Shown: positions 35,265 through 44,258 of the stretch, in pieces
Layout of the letters: each line of letters starts with the position of its first letter
How positions within the stretch are numbered: position 1 is the first letter of the stretch
Assembly (NCBI RefSeq): GCF_017916295.1
Contig: NZ_JAFMSS010000004.1
Span: 369,282-433,281 of the forward strand
Source of the DNA: Rubellimicrobium arenae
Lineage (GTDB): Bacteria; Pseudomonadota; Alphaproteobacteria; Rhodobacterales; Rhodobacteraceae
Direction of reading: 5' to 3'
DNA: 64,000 nucleotides
Program-made: the position numbers and the translations under genes
Notes under the pieces: generated by a model
What the model was told of the DNA's origin: nothing
The model's database searches: none
What the model saw: the letters and a program-made list of their open reading frames with translations, nothing else

Positions 35265-36677
35265 CTACCCCTGGCGTGCTAAGGTGTCGTGAAGTCGCGC
35301 GACGGTCTCGTCCCGGCCAAGCACAAGCATCATGTCGAACACGCTGGGCGCCACGGCCCGCCCTGCCAGAGCCGCCCGCAGCGGCCCGGCCAGCTTGCCG
35401 AGCGTCGTCCCGTGCGCCTGTGCCCCAGCCGCCACGACCCCCTCGAGGGCCTCGCGCTCCCAGCTAGCATTTTGCAGCTGCGGCGTCAAATCCGCCAGTA
35501 TACCGTGGGATACCGGATCGAGCGTCTTGGCTGCCGCCGGGTCGACCTCGATCGGACGATCGACGACGGCGAAATGCGCCTGATCGAGCAATTGCGGGAG
35601 GGTCTTGGCCTTCAACTTGGCGAAGGGCAGGGCGCGAAGGATCCGGTCCCGATGGCCGTCGGGGAGCGGAGGCTGGCCGGTCGCCGCGAGGAACGAGTCC
35701 AGCTCGGCCAGGAGGATGTCATCGGGGGTCCGCGCCATGTGCTGGCCCGAAACGTTCTCAAGCTTCTTGAAGTCGAATCGGGCCGGCGACTTCCCGATTC
35801 CATCCAGCGAGAAGACGGCCATCGCCTCCTGGTCGTTGAAGACCTCCATGTCGCCGTGGCTCCAGCCCAGGCGGGCGAGGTAGTTGCGCATGGCCGAGGC
35901 CAGGTAGCCCATGGCCTGGTAATCGGCCGTTGCCGTGGCGCCGTGGCGCTTGGACAGCTTTTTGCCGTCCGGACCGAAGATCAGCGGAACATGGGCCATC
36001 ACCGGCACCGCCCAGCCCATGGCTTCGTAGATCATCTTCTGCCGGAAGGCATTGGTGAGGTGGTCGTCCCCCCGGATCACATGCGTGACGCCCATGTCGT
36101 GGTCGTCCACCACCACCGCCAGCATGTAGAGCGGCGTGCCGTCCGCGCGCAGCACCACCATGTCGTCGAGCTGGTCGTTCTGGATCGTGACCTCGCCCTG
36201 CACGGCGTCGTGGATCGTGGTCGCGCCATCGCGCGGAGCCTTGACCCGGATCACGTAGGGGGCGTCGGGATGGTCGGAGTCCGGCACGTCGCGCCACGGA
36301 GAGCGGTAGAGGGTCGAGCGCCCTTCGGCCCGGGCCTGCTCGCGGAAGGCCTCGATCTCCTCGGGCGTGGCGAAGCACTTGTAGGCCTGTCCCCGCGCCA
36401 GCATCTCGCGGGCGACCTCGGCGTGCCGGCCGGCCCGGGCGAACTGGCTGATCGGCTCGCCATCCCAGTCGAGGCCCAGCCAGTTGAGGCCGTCGAGGAT
36501 CTTCTGCGTGTTCTCGGGCGTGGACCGGGCGCGGTCGGTGTCCTCGATCCGGAGCAGGAACTTGCCCCCGCGGCCCCGGGCGAAGAGCCAGTTGAACAGC
36601 GCCGTCCGCGCGCCGCCGATATGGAGCGCGCCCGTCGGCGACGGGGCGAAACGGGTGACGACGGGGGCGTCGGTCAT
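35265..36677 (-). CDS. gltX: Glutamyl-tRNA synthetase
   Basis: A 470-residue class I synthetase. HIGH motif in FAPSPTGALHIGGARTALFNW at the N-terminus; KMSKS-equivalent KLSKRHG around residue 245; the C-terminal anticodon-binding domain is complete. ATG 36677 follows GAGAGG. No second gltX is visible in the window, but many alphaproteobacteria carry two. It shares a 76-base divergent region with comEC. Confidence 0.96.
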   Translation of the reverse strand: MTDAPVVTRFAPSPTGALHIGGARTALFNWLFARGRGGKFLLRIEDTDRARSTPENTQKILDGLNWLGLDWDGEPISQFARAGRHAEVAREMLARGQAYKCFATPEEIEAFREQARAEGRSTLYRSPWRDVPDSDHPDAPYVIRVKAPRDGATTIHDAVQGEVTIQNDQLDDMVVLRADGTPLYMLAVVVDDHDMGVTHVIRGDDHLTNAFRQKMIYEAMGWAVPVMAHVPLIFGPDGKKLSKRHGATATADYQAMGYLASAMRNYLARLGWSHGDMEVFNDQEAMAVFSLDGIGKSPARFDFKKLENVSGQHMARTPDDILLAELDSFLAATGQPPLPDGHRDRILRALPFAKLKAKTLPQLLDQAHFAVVDRPIEVDPAAAKTLDPVSHGILADLTPQLQNASWEREALEGVVAAGAQAHGTTLGKLAGPLRAALAGRAVAPSVFDMMLVLGRDETVARLHDTLARQG

Positions 36678-36753
36678 TGCGGTTAACCTCTCGTTCATCA
36701 TCCGCGATGTAACTTCATGCGTGCGGATTAAAGAGCGGTTGAGAGCAGGACAA

Positions 36754-38868
36754 GTGGACCTCGACCCGTCCGTCGATCTCGGATCTGGTGCGGCGGGCGC
36801 CATCGCGCGCCTTCGCGGTCGGGCCGAAGCCGTCCTTCTGGCGCAGAGCGGCCATCTGCTCCCCTGGGCTCCGGTCGCCCTTGGGGTCGGCATCGGGACC
36901 TACTTCGCCCTCCCGGTCGAGCCCGGCCCCTGGGCCTGGGTGGCCCTGGCCTGCGTCACGGCCCTGGCCTTGCTGGCCACGTGGTGCCTGCCTGCCGCGT
37001 TTGCGCCCCTGGCCCTCGGCCTTGCGCTGGCTGCCGCGGGGCTGGGCCTCGCGGGTTGGCGGACCTGGGTCGTGGCCGCGCCGGTCCTGGAGTTCCGGTA
37101 CTATGGCCCGATCGAGGGCCGGATCGTCGAGATCGATCGCTCGGCCTCGGACGCCCTCCGTCTCACGCTGGATCGCGTGGTGCTGGAGGATGTGCCGCCC
37201 GACCGCACACCGGAGCGCGTCCGCATCTCGGTGCGTGGCGATCAGCGCTGGCTCGTGGCAGAGCCGGGGCGGACCGTGATGCTCACCGGGCATCTGTCGC
37301 CGCCGTCCGGACCCGTGGAGCCGGGCGACTTCGACTTCCGGCAGTTCGCGTGGTTCGACCGCCTGGGCGCGATCGGCTACACCCAAAGTCCGGTCCTGAC
37401 CCGCGCGCCCCCGGATGGGAGCCTCTGGATCGGGCGCCTCCGGACTGGCTTGTCCAAGGGGATCCGCGATCGGATCCCGGGCGATGCCGGCGGGCTCGCG
37501 TCGGCGGTGGCCACAGGCGACCGGTCCGGCCTGTCCGCGCGGGCGAACCAGGCGATGCGGGATTCGGGACTCTACCACCTCGTGTCGATTTCCGGCACCC
37601 ACATGGGCCTGCTCGTGACGTTCATCTTCGGCCTGGTGCGGTCGGGGGTGGCCCTGGTGCCTTCACTGGCGCTCCGGGTCAACGGAAAGAAGCTGGCCGC
37701 GCTGCTCGCTTTGCCCGCTGGCGCTTTCTACCTGGCGCTCGCAGGCCGCGACATGGCGACCGAGCGGTCATTCATCATGGTCGCGGTGATGCTGGGGGCG
37801 ATCCTGTGCGACCGGCGGGCGGTGACCCTGAGGTCCGTTGCGATCGCCGCGCTGATCGTTCTCGTGACCCGGCCCGAAGGCCTCGTGAATGCCGGGTTCC
37901 AGATGTCCTTCGCCGCGGTCACGGCGCTTGGCGTCGTGTTCGGCTCGGCGACCCAGGCCTGGGCGCGGCGGTGGCGCTGGGCGGGGCCGGTCGCCCTCGT
38001 TCTGCTGTCCTCGGTGGTGGCTGGCCTTGCCACCGCGCCCTATGCCGGGGCCCAGTTCAACCGCTACAGCGCCTACAGCCTCGTCGCGAACCTGCTTGCC
38101 GCGCCGGCCATGGGAATCCTGGTCATGCCGGGCGCGGCGCTGCTGGGACTGGGCGCGGGCCTTGGCCTGGCCCAGCCCGCTCTCCTCATGCTGGAGCTTG
38201 GCTGCCGCTGGATCCTGCTGGTGGCCGAGCTTGTCGGGGGCTTGAAGGGCGCCGTGGGTGGCGTCCCAAGCGCACCCTCGGCCGTCCTGCCGCTGCTGAC
38301 CATCGGCGGGCTCATCGTGATCCTCTGGCAAGGACGGGGCCGCTGGATCGGACTTCCCGTTCTGGTCCTGGCCCTGGCCCTGTGGAGCGCCGCGAGCCGC
38401 CCGGACCTGCTCATCTCCGGCTCGGGCGGGATCATGGCCGTCCTGGGGGCCGAGGGGCGTGCGGTGTCCCGACCCACCGGGGCCGGCTTCGAGGTGGAGC
38501 AATGGCTGGCCGGCGATGGGGACCTCGCCCCCCAGGACGAGGCGGCTGGACGCCCCGGCGTGATTCGAGGGGACCGCACGGCCCAGGCCGTGGTGGGCGG
38601 ACGTGACATCCTCCTCGTGCGCGGGGCGCGTGCCCTGGCGCAGGTCAAGGGATGCGACGGCGCGGATCTCCTCGTCACGGATCAGGTGGCCGAGGGGCGG
38701 CCGTGCCTGGTGCTGGATGCGTCGATGCTGGCCCGCACCGGAGCGGTGGCAGGATGGGCGGAGGGGGGCGGGCTGCGGCTGATCGCGACGGAGCTTTGGG
38801 CCGGGGATCGCCCCTGGACCCGCCATCGGAGGCAAGAGCCGCCTCCGCCGCTTGAGTTCGGCCCCTAG
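36754..38868 (+). CDS. comEC: ComEC/Rec2 DNA-uptake channel
   Basis: A roughly 704-residue inner-membrane channel that takes up single-stranded DNA during transformation and, in Rhodobacter, during GTA DNA entry. Several N-terminal helices and the DUF4131-type region (ALRLTLDRVVLEDVPPDRT...) precede the Competence core: GDRSGLSARANQAMRDSGLYHLVSISGTHM, then many helices. The C-terminus is short (about 170 residues after the helices), and no metallo-beta-lactamase HxHxDH is visible. The start is uncertain: GTG 36754 has AGGA nearby; GTG 36721 and TTG 36739 are in frame. Confidence 0.85.
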   Translation: MDLDPSVDLGSGAAGAIARLRGRAEAVLLAQSGHLLPWAPVALGVGIGTYFALPVEPGPWAWVALACVTALALLATWCLPAAFAPLALGLALAAAGLGLAGWRTWVVAAPVLEFRYYGPIEGRIVEIDRSASDALRLTLDRVVLEDVPPDRTPERVRISVRGDQRWLVAEPGRTVMLTGHLSPPSGPVEPGDFDFRQFAWFDRLGAIGYTQSPVLTRAPPDGSLWIGRLRTGLSKGIRDRIPGDAGGLASAVATGDRSGLSARANQAMRDSGLYHLVSISGTHMGLLVTFIFGLVRSGVALVPSLALRVNGKKLAALLALPAGAFYLALAGRDMATERSFIMVAVMLGAILCDRRAVTLRSVAIAALIVLVTRPEGLVNAGFQMSFAAVTALGVVFGSATQAWARRWRWAGPVALVLLSSVVAGLATAPYAGAQFNRYSAYSLVANLLAAPAMGILVMPGAALLGLGAGLGLAQPALLMLELGCRWILLVAELVGGLKGAVGGVPSAPSAVLPLLTIGGLIVILWQGRGRWIGLPVLVLALALWSAASRPDLLISGSGGIMAVLGAEGRAVSRPTGAGFEVEQWLAGDGDLAPQDEAAGRPGVIRGDRTAQAVVGGRDILLVRGARALAQVKGCDGADLLVTDQVAEGRPCLVLDASMLARTGAVAGWAEGGGLRLIATELWAGDRPWTRHRRQEPPPPLEFGP

Positions 38869-38915
38869 CGCCGTCCAAGGCCGGCCATTAGGTTGGAAGA
38901 CCCGAGGAGGACGAT

Positions 38916-39404
38916 ATGCAGATTACCGGAGACAAACTGATCGCTGCCGCGCCGGACGTGGTCTGGGACGCGCTGATCGATCCGGAGTTCCTTAAGACCC
39001 TGATCCCAGGCTGCGAGTCGATGAAGGGCAGCCCTGCCAAGGGCTACGACATCACGGTGGCCCGCAAGGTGGGCGGGATGGAGGCACGCCTGTCCGGCCG
39101 CTTCGACCTGACCGAGGTGGAGCCCGGCCGCGGCTGTCTCCTGATCGGCGAAGGGCGGGGCGGGGCGGCGGGCCTGGCCAAGGGGGCGGCTCGCATCCGG
39201 CTTGATCCCGCGGACTCGGGCACGAAGTTGTCCTGGGACCTGACGGCGGAACTGGGGGGCAAGCTGGCCAGCATGCCCAATTTCCTGGTGGAGATGGCGG
39301 CCCGGAAGGTGGCCGACGGCTTTGTCGAACGCTTTGCCGCCGCCATCGAGAACCGCCCGGTGCAGGCCAAGGGGTGGCTGGGCCGCCTGACGGGCCGGTC
39401 CTGA
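38916..39404 (+). CDS. CoxG/SRPBCC family protein
   Basis: A 162-residue START-fold (SRPBCC) protein of the carbon monoxide dehydrogenase subunit G group: AAPDVVWDALIDPEFLKTLIPGCESM at the N-terminus, and LGGKLASMPNFLVEMAARKVADGFVERF near the end. CoxG-like proteins anchor or assist molybdenum hydroxylases, but no coxSML genes are nearby, so a different partner is likely. GAGGAGG precedes the ATG. Confidence 0.85.
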   Translation: MQITGDKLIAAAPDVVWDALIDPEFLKTLIPGCESMKGSPAKGYDITVARKVGGMEARLSGRFDLTEVEPGRGCLLIGEGRGGAAGLAKGAARIRLDPADSGTKLSWDLTAELGGKLASMPNFLVEMAARKVADGFVERFAAAIENRPVQAKGWLGRLTGRS

Positions 39405-39495
39405 TCCGACCCGCTCCGGCCGGCCGCAGCACGCGGCGGGCCGTGCTGGCCTTCGTGGGGCGCGTCCAGGAAGGCCCGGGCGCGACGCGGAAGGG

Positions 39496-40272
39496 TCAGA
39501 CCCCCAGCTGAGCGGTCAGGCCGCCATCGATGCGGACATCCGTGCCGGTGACGAAGGCGCCTTCCGAGGAGCAGAGCCAGGCCACGAGGCCTGCAACCTC
39601 CTCGGCCGTGCCGATGCGGCCGATCGGGTGGCCCCGTCCGAACATCGCGATCACATCCTCGGGGTCGCCGTCCGGTCCGGCGATCTGCGCCGCGCCATAC
39701 TCGAGCAGCGGCGTGCGAACCGAGCCGGGGCTGATCGACACCACGCGCACCCCGTGCCGGGCGCAGTCCACGGCCATGGCGCGCGTCATGGCATGGACCG
39801 CGCCCTTGGTGGTCGCGTAGCCGAGGACGTTCTTCTGGTTCGCGAAACCCTGCACGGAGGAGATGTGGATGATCGCGCCGTTGCCCCGGGCCTTGAGATA
39901 GGGCCAGGCGAAGTGGCTGGCGGTGAAGAAGGCCCGCAGGTTGACCGACATGACTCGGTCCCAGTCGGCGATCGTCGTCGTGTCGAGGTCGCCGTAGGTC
40001 TGGATCCCGGCGGCGTTGACGAGGTGGTTGATCCCATCGGCGTCGCCCGCGGCGCGAACCCAGGCGTCCACATCGTCGTCGCGCGTGAGGTCCACGCGGG
40101 TCACGGTCACGGGCAGATCCCCGACCGCCTCGCGGGCGGCCTCGTTCAAAGCCTCGTCGATCCCGCAAAGATGCACCCGGGCCCCCTCGCGCGCGAGGCG
40201 CAGGGCCGAGGCCAAGCCCATGCCGCTCGATCCGGTGATCAGGGCCGTCTGGCCCTCGAAGCGGCCGGTCAT
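39496..40272 (-). CDS. SDR oxidoreductase, probable D-mannonate/fructuronate reductase
   Basis: A 258-residue short-chain dehydrogenase. The cofactor motif is TGSSGMGLA, with NAAG, the catalytic Ser in ISSVQG and YATTK. The start overlaps the uxuA stop by four bases (ATGA). Some proteobacteria use an SDR in place of UxuB to interconvert fructuronate and mannonate; coupling to uxuA supports that, but the specificity is inferred. Confidence 0.82.
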   Translation of the reverse strand: MTGRFEGQTALITGSSGMGLASALRLAREGARVHLCGIDEALNEAAREAVGDLPVTVTRVDLTRDDDVDAWVRAAGDADGINHLVNAAGIQTYGDLDTTTIADWDRVMSVNLRAFFTASHFAWPYLKARGNGAIIHISSVQGFANQKNVLGYATTKGAVHAMTRAMAVDCARHGVRVVSISPGSVRTPLLEYGAAQIAGPDGDPEDVIAMFGRGHPIGRIGTAEEVAGLVAWLCSSEGAFVTGTDVRIDGGLTAQLGV

Positions 40273-41459
40273 TGGAGCACCCCATAGGTCGGGTGGGTCA
40301 GGGTGGCCAGGATTCCGCGAAGCTCGGCCAAGCCCTTCAGCCGACCGATGGCCGAATAGCCGGGCAGGGTGGTCTTGTCCTGATCGTCCAGCAGCAGGTG
40401 GCCGTGGTCCGGACGGAATGGGATCAGGTGGTCGCTCCGGCCCTCCTCGCGGCGGCGAGCCTCCTCCCGGAGGAGAAGGGCGAGCAGCCGCACCATGTCG
40501 GCGTTTCCGACCAGGTGGTCGTCCTCGACGAAGGAGCCGTCGGGCTCCGTGGACACGTTGCGGAGGTGCACGAAGTGGACCCGCTCCAGATGCGCCTCGA
40601 GCAGCGCCGGAAGATCGTTGTCGGCCCGTGCGCCGAAGCTGCCTGCGCAGAAAGTCAGGCCGTTCTCGCGTTCGGGCACCGCGCCGAAGATGGCGTCAAG
40701 GTCCTGGGCGGTGGACACCACCCGCGGCAACCCGAAAAGCGAGAAGGGCGGATCGTCGGGGTGGATGCAGAGCCGGACCCCGACCTCGCGCGCGACGGGC
40801 ACGACGGTCTCGTGGAACGTCCGCAGGTTGGCCCTCAGGTCGTCGGGGCTCAGGTCGGCGTAGCGGGCGATGACGTTCGCGATGCCTTGGCGGCTGTGAC
40901 TGTCCTCGGCACCCGGAAGGCCCGCGATGATCGTGGCCTCGAGCCGCTGAACCTGCTCGGGCGTGAGGACCCCGACGCGGGCCTCGGCCTGCCGGAGAAG
41001 GTCCGGCGGATAGTCCCTGTCCGCGCCAGCCCGGGCCAGGATGTAGGCGTCGTAGGCCACGAAGTCCGTCATGTCGAAGCGAAGCGCGAGGCCCGTGGAC
41101 GGCATCGGGTGACGCAACTCGGTCCGTGTCCAGTCCACGACCGGCATGAAGTTGTAGCAGATGGTCTGCAGCCCGGCGCGGGAGAGGCGTCGCATCGTCT
41201 CGGCAAAGGCGGCGGTCGCCTCGCGCGCGGGTTCGCCGCCCAGCTTGATGGCGTTGGGCACGGGAATGCTTTCGACCACCGACCAGCGCAGGCCCGCGGC
41301 CTCGATCACGGCCTTGCGCTCGGCGATGGCGTCCTCGGGCCAGACTTCGCCGCGGTAATGGTCGTGCAGGGCCGAGACGATTCCCGTCGCGCCCGCCTGC
41401 CGCACATGGCTCAGGGGAATCGGGTCCTTGGGTCCGAACCAGCGCCAGGTTTGTTCCAT
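40269..41459 (-). CDS. uxuA: Mannonate dehydratase
   Basis: A 396-residue TIM-barrel enzyme dehydrating D-mannonate to 2-keto-3-deoxygluconate in hexuronate (glucuronate) catabolism. MEQTWRWFGPKDPIPLSHVRQAGATGIVSALHD is the family start; metal-binding residues lie in LCIHPDDPPFSLFGLPR, TFCAGSFG, FVHLRNV and PFRPDHGHLLLDD. GGAGG precedes the ATG. It is divergent from a cupin gene and coupled to the SDR. Confidence 0.96.
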   Translation of the reverse strand: MEQTWRWFGPKDPIPLSHVRQAGATGIVSALHDHYRGEVWPEDAIAERKAVIEAAGLRWSVVESIPVPNAIKLGGEPAREATAAFAETMRRLSRAGLQTICYNFMPVVDWTRTELRHPMPSTGLALRFDMTDFVAYDAYILARAGADRDYPPDLLRQAEARVGVLTPEQVQRLEATIIAGLPGAEDSHSRQGIANVIARYADLSPDDLRANLRTFHETVVPVAREVGVRLCIHPDDPPFSLFGLPRVVSTAQDLDAIFGAVPERENGLTFCAGSFGARADNDLPALLEAHLERVHFVHLRNVSTEPDGSFVEDDHLVGNADMVRLLALLLREEARRREEGRSDHLIPFRPDHGHLLLDDQDKTTLPGYSAIGRLKGLAELRGILATLTHPTYGVLQ

Positions 41460-41598
41460 GTCGTGCCTCCTTCGTCGGGCGCGAAGAAAGCGGAGCCCGC
41501 GTCCGCTGTAAACCCTGCGGCCATTGACCAGGAGGTCGTTTGAGGGTTCCTTCGCGACCGGACAGGCCGGGCCCGCCCCGGGAAGAGGAGAGATCGAC
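41460..41598. promoter_or_regulatory. Divergent promoter region uxuA/cupin
   Basis: 139 bases contain GACC-AGGA-GGTC at about 41528, a short palindrome of GntR-operator form, and a TTTGAGGG stretch. No regulator gene is adjacent, so this is only a candidate site. Confidence 0.25.
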
Positions 41599-41949
41599 AT
41601 GCCGAACGTCACCCGTCTGGGGGAGCCCCGGGGCGAACCCATGACCGACGACCTGAAGGGTTGGGTCAAGATCGAGGGAAACCCGAGCATGCGGACTTGG
41701 GTCCAGCATACGGCCGCCGACGGGACCATGATCTCGGGCACCTGGGAGGCGACGGTCGGCTCGTACCACACGACCTATGCGGCCTACGAGTTCGTGCACA
41801 TCATCGAAGGGCGCATCACCATCACCGAGGACGGCGGCGAGCCCGTCACCGTGGGGCCGGGGGATGCCTTCGCCGTCGAGGTCGGCTTCAGAGGCGTCTG
41901 GCGGATCGAGGAGCCGGTGCGCAAGCACTTCGCGATCCGGCTCAAGTAG
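41599..41949 (+). CDS. Cupin domain protein
   Basis: A 116-residue single-cupin protein of the DUF861 (EutQ-like cupin_3) type: GTWEATVGSYHTTYAAYEFVHIIEGRITITED followed by VGPGDAFAVEVGFRGVWRIEEPVRKHF. Such cupins bind metals or sugar acids and often sit beside hexuronate genes. It is divergent from uxuA; its stop abuts the stop of the phosphoesterase gene with no spacer. Confidence 0.85.
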   Translation: MPNVTRLGEPRGEPMTDDLKGWVKIEGNPSMRTWVQHTAADGTMISGTWEATVGSYHTTYAAYEFVHIIEGRITITEDGGEPVTVGPGDAFAVEVGFRGVWRIEEPVRKHFAIRLK

Positions 41950-42699
41950 TCAGGGGGCCGGCATCTCGGGCCGGAGCGGCAGCCGCCCGTCCTCGGTCAG
42001 GAGCCAGACATCCCGTCCGTCCACGACGGCCGGGACGAGGGGGCGGCCATAGCCCGCCCCCGCATCGAGATTGACGCGGTTGCCGTAGTGGAACGGCTCG
42101 TCGAGCGCGGTATGGCCGTGGACCACCAGAAGGCCGTGGTCGGTCCTGTCGTCGAGCCACCCCTCGCGGATCCACATCAGATCCTGCGGCACCTGGGCGA
42201 TCAGGGGAACGCCCGGGCGGATCCCGGCATGGACGAAGACGACCTGATCGGTCCTGTGCAGCAGGGGCAGGTTGTCGAGGAACACGCGGTGGGCCACGGG
42301 CACCCTGGCCCGCGCTTCGGCCCAGAGGTCCATGGGGTCGCGGTCCGGGGACGCGTCGACGCCATAGCTCGCCAGGGTCTGAAGGCCGCCCAGGCGTTCA
42401 TGCAGCCAGGTATAGGCCGGGTTCAGGCCGGGGTCGCGCGCCAGGGGATCGTCAAGGAACAGCCGGAACATGAAGTCGTGGTTCCCGCGGATCGTGATCC
42501 AGGGACCACCCTGCATGGGACCCTGGCGCAGGTAATCGACGACCTCGGCGCTGGCCGGGCCACGGTCGGTCAGGTCGCCAAGATGGACGACGGGCGCATC
42601 CTCCCCGGTTTGGGCGCGGTCGGCCGCGATCAGGGCGTGGGCATGCCGAAGCTGGTCGATCTGCCCATGGATGTCGCCCAGGACGTAGGTGCGCGCCAT
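41950..42699 (-). CDS. Calcineurin-like metallophosphoesterase (PrpA-like)
   Basis: A 249-residue serine/threonine-phosphatase-like protein with all metal motifs: GDIHGQIDQL, HLGDLTDRGP, IRGNHDFM and the late VVHGHTALD. No membrane anchor. It starts at the last base of the Anbu stop codon (TGATG) and is therefore part of the Anbu operon; a phosphatase in this gene group suggests reversal of an ATP-dependent modification, but that is inference. Confidence 0.87.
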   Translation of the reverse strand: MARTYVLGDIHGQIDQLRHAHALIAADRAQTGEDAPVVHLGDLTDRGPASAEVVDYLRQGPMQGGPWITIRGNHDFMFRLFLDDPLARDPGLNPAYTWLHERLGGLQTLASYGVDASPDRDPMDLWAEARARVPVAHRVFLDNLPLLHRTDQVVFVHAGIRPGVPLIAQVPQDLMWIREGWLDDRTDHGLLVVHGHTALDEPFHYGNRVNLDAGAGYGRPLVPAVVDGRDVWLLTEDGRLPLRPEMPAP

Positions 42700-43430
42700 C
42701 AGAACACGAGGTCGGGGAGAGAGTCGAACGCCTGCTTCAGCGCATCGCCCCAGCCGTGGCTGATGGTCTGGAAATAGGCGTCGTTCCCCTTGATCCGTCG
42801 TGTGAGCCCGCGCTTGAGGCTGTCCTTCTCATAGACCTGGAGATCCAGGGGAAGGCCGACCGACAGGTTGGCCTTGATCGTGGAGTCGAAGCTGACCAGC
42901 AGGAGCTTGACGGCGGCCTCGAAGCTCATGTCCGGGTCGAAGGCGCGGACCAGGATGGGACGGCCGTACTTGAACTCCCCGATCTGGAGAAAGGGCGTGT
43001 CCTCCCCGGCCTCGATGAAGTTGCCTTCCGGGTAGATGAGGAAAAGGCGCGGCTCGCTGCCCTTGACCTGGCCGCCGACGATGATCGTGGCATTGAAGTA
43101 GCTTTCCGCCCGTTCGCCCGCCTCGGCGTGCTGGGCGATCACCTCCTTGAGGGTGTTGCCGACGTATTTGGCCACCTGGAACATCGATGGCAGCTGCAGG
43201 ATCGCGGGGTGCCGTTCCGAGGGGGCCCGGTTGCGTTCGTCGATCAGCGACACGACCGACTGCGTGGTGGCGAGGTTGCCGGCGGTCATGATGGTGATGA
43301 CGGTTTCGCCGTCGTCCACCCAGGTGAACATCTTGCGATAGGTCGAGATGTTGTCGAGCCCCGCATTCGTGCGCGTGTCCGACATGAACACGAGCCCCCG
43401 GCTGAGCCTGAGCCCCACGCAGTAGGTCAT
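42699..43430 (-). CDS. Anbu, proteasome-related Ntn peptidase
   Basis: A 243-residue protein of the Anbu (ancestral beta subunit) group. After Met removal the N-terminal residue is Thr2 (MTYCVGLRL), with Asp18 in SDTRTN and Lys33 in YRKMF: the Thr/Asp/Lys set of proteasome beta subunits. NATIIVGGQVKGSEPRLFLIYPEGNF is typical. Anbu forms open-ring or helical dodecameric assemblies of uncertain substrate. GGAGGATTC precedes the ATG. It lies 18 bases after the transglutaminase gene and is coupled to the phosphoesterase. Confidence 0.9.
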   Translation of the reverse strand: MTYCVGLRLSRGLVFMSDTRTNAGLDNISTYRKMFTWVDDGETVITIMTAGNLATTQSVVSLIDERNRAPSERHPAILQLPSMFQVAKYVGNTLKEVIAQHAEAGERAESYFNATIIVGGQVKGSEPRLFLIYPEGNFIEAGEDTPFLQIGEFKYGRPILVRAFDPDMSFEAAVKLLLVSFDSTIKANLSVGLPLDLQVYEKDSLKRGLTRRIKGNDAYFQTISHGWGDALKQAFDSLPDLVF

Positions 43431-43448
43431 GAATCCTCCTCCGGGCGC

Positions 43449-44258
43449 CTACTGCGCCCGTACCTCGACCGAGACGGACAGTTTCTCGCCTCCGGTCCCG
43501 TGACGCGCGCCTGATACAGGAGCGGCCTCGCCATAGTCGAGACCCGTCGCGACGCGCACGTAACGGTTGTCCGGGGAGATCCCGTTCGCCACATCGAAGC
43601 CGACCCAGCCCAGGTCCGGGACCCAGGCTTCGGCCCAGGCATGGGATGCATCCTGCTCCTCCTTTTCCATGAGGAGGTAGCCCGACACATAGCGGGCCGG
43701 AATGCCCATGGCCCGGGCGCAGGCGAGGAAGACATGGGTCTGGTCCTGGCAGACGCCCCGGCCCTCGTCCAAGGCCTGCTCGGCCGTCCAGCCGACCTGG
43801 GACACGCCGGTTTCGTAGCGCACGGCCCCGGCCACGGCCGCGGACAGGTCATGGAGGCGAAGCAGGAGCTTGGGCTCTGCCTTCACCGAATCGACGAGGG
43901 CGGCGCAACCCGGGCCGGCCTCGGTCCGGGGAGTGGGCCGCTCAAAGAGCCAGAGCGGGCAGTAGCCGGCCTGCGGGCCGACGATCCCGGCCGTATCGAT
44001 CGCCTCCACCTCGCCTTCGCAGGTGATGCGGAGCGAGGTGGCCCCGGGCTCGACGCTGACCAGGTCCACGGTGTTGCGGTGCTGATCCTCGAAGGTCGCC
44101 TCGTGCTGCGCCCCCTCGTAGGACAGGGTCCAGTTGATGATGCGCTGCCATTTGTGCGCCTGCGGGGTCAGTCGGAGCTGCTGGAGGCCCCAGGGAACGG
44201 GGGTCTCGTAGTCGTAGGTCGTGACGTGACGGACATGGAGGCGCAGGGGGTCATGCAT
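43449..44258 (-). CDS. Transglutaminase-like cysteine protease/ligase
   Basis: A 269-residue protein: an N-terminal beta domain (LRLHVRHVTTYDYETPVPWGLQQLRLTP) and a transglutaminase core with Cys170 (GRGVCQDQTH), His206 (ASHAWAEAW) and Asp222 (GFDVANG). This domain pair always accompanies the alpha-E and ATP-grasp proteins. The start overlaps the alpha-E stop by eight bases. Its substrate may be a peptide made by the ATP-grasp partner or cleaved by Anbu; unproven. Confidence 0.9.
   Translation of the reverse strand: MHDPLRLHVRHVTTYDYETPVPWGLQQLRLTPQAHKWQRIINWTLSYEGAQHEATFEDQHRNTVDLVSVEPGATSLRITCEGEVEAIDTAGIVGPQAGYCPLWLFERPTPRTEAGPGCAALVDSVKAEPKLLLRLHDLSAAVAGAVRYETGVSQVGWTAEQALDEGRGVCQDQTHVFLACARAMGIPARYVSGYLLMEKEEQDASHAWAEAWVPDLGWVGFDVANGISPDNRYVRVATGLDYGEAAPVSGARHGTGGEKLSVSVEVRAQ

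Noticed and set aside
38916..39404. Evidence for carbon monoxide oxidation from the CoxG-like gene
   Set aside because: CoxG-type SRPBCC proteins are widespread; no coxM, coxS or coxL gene is nearby.
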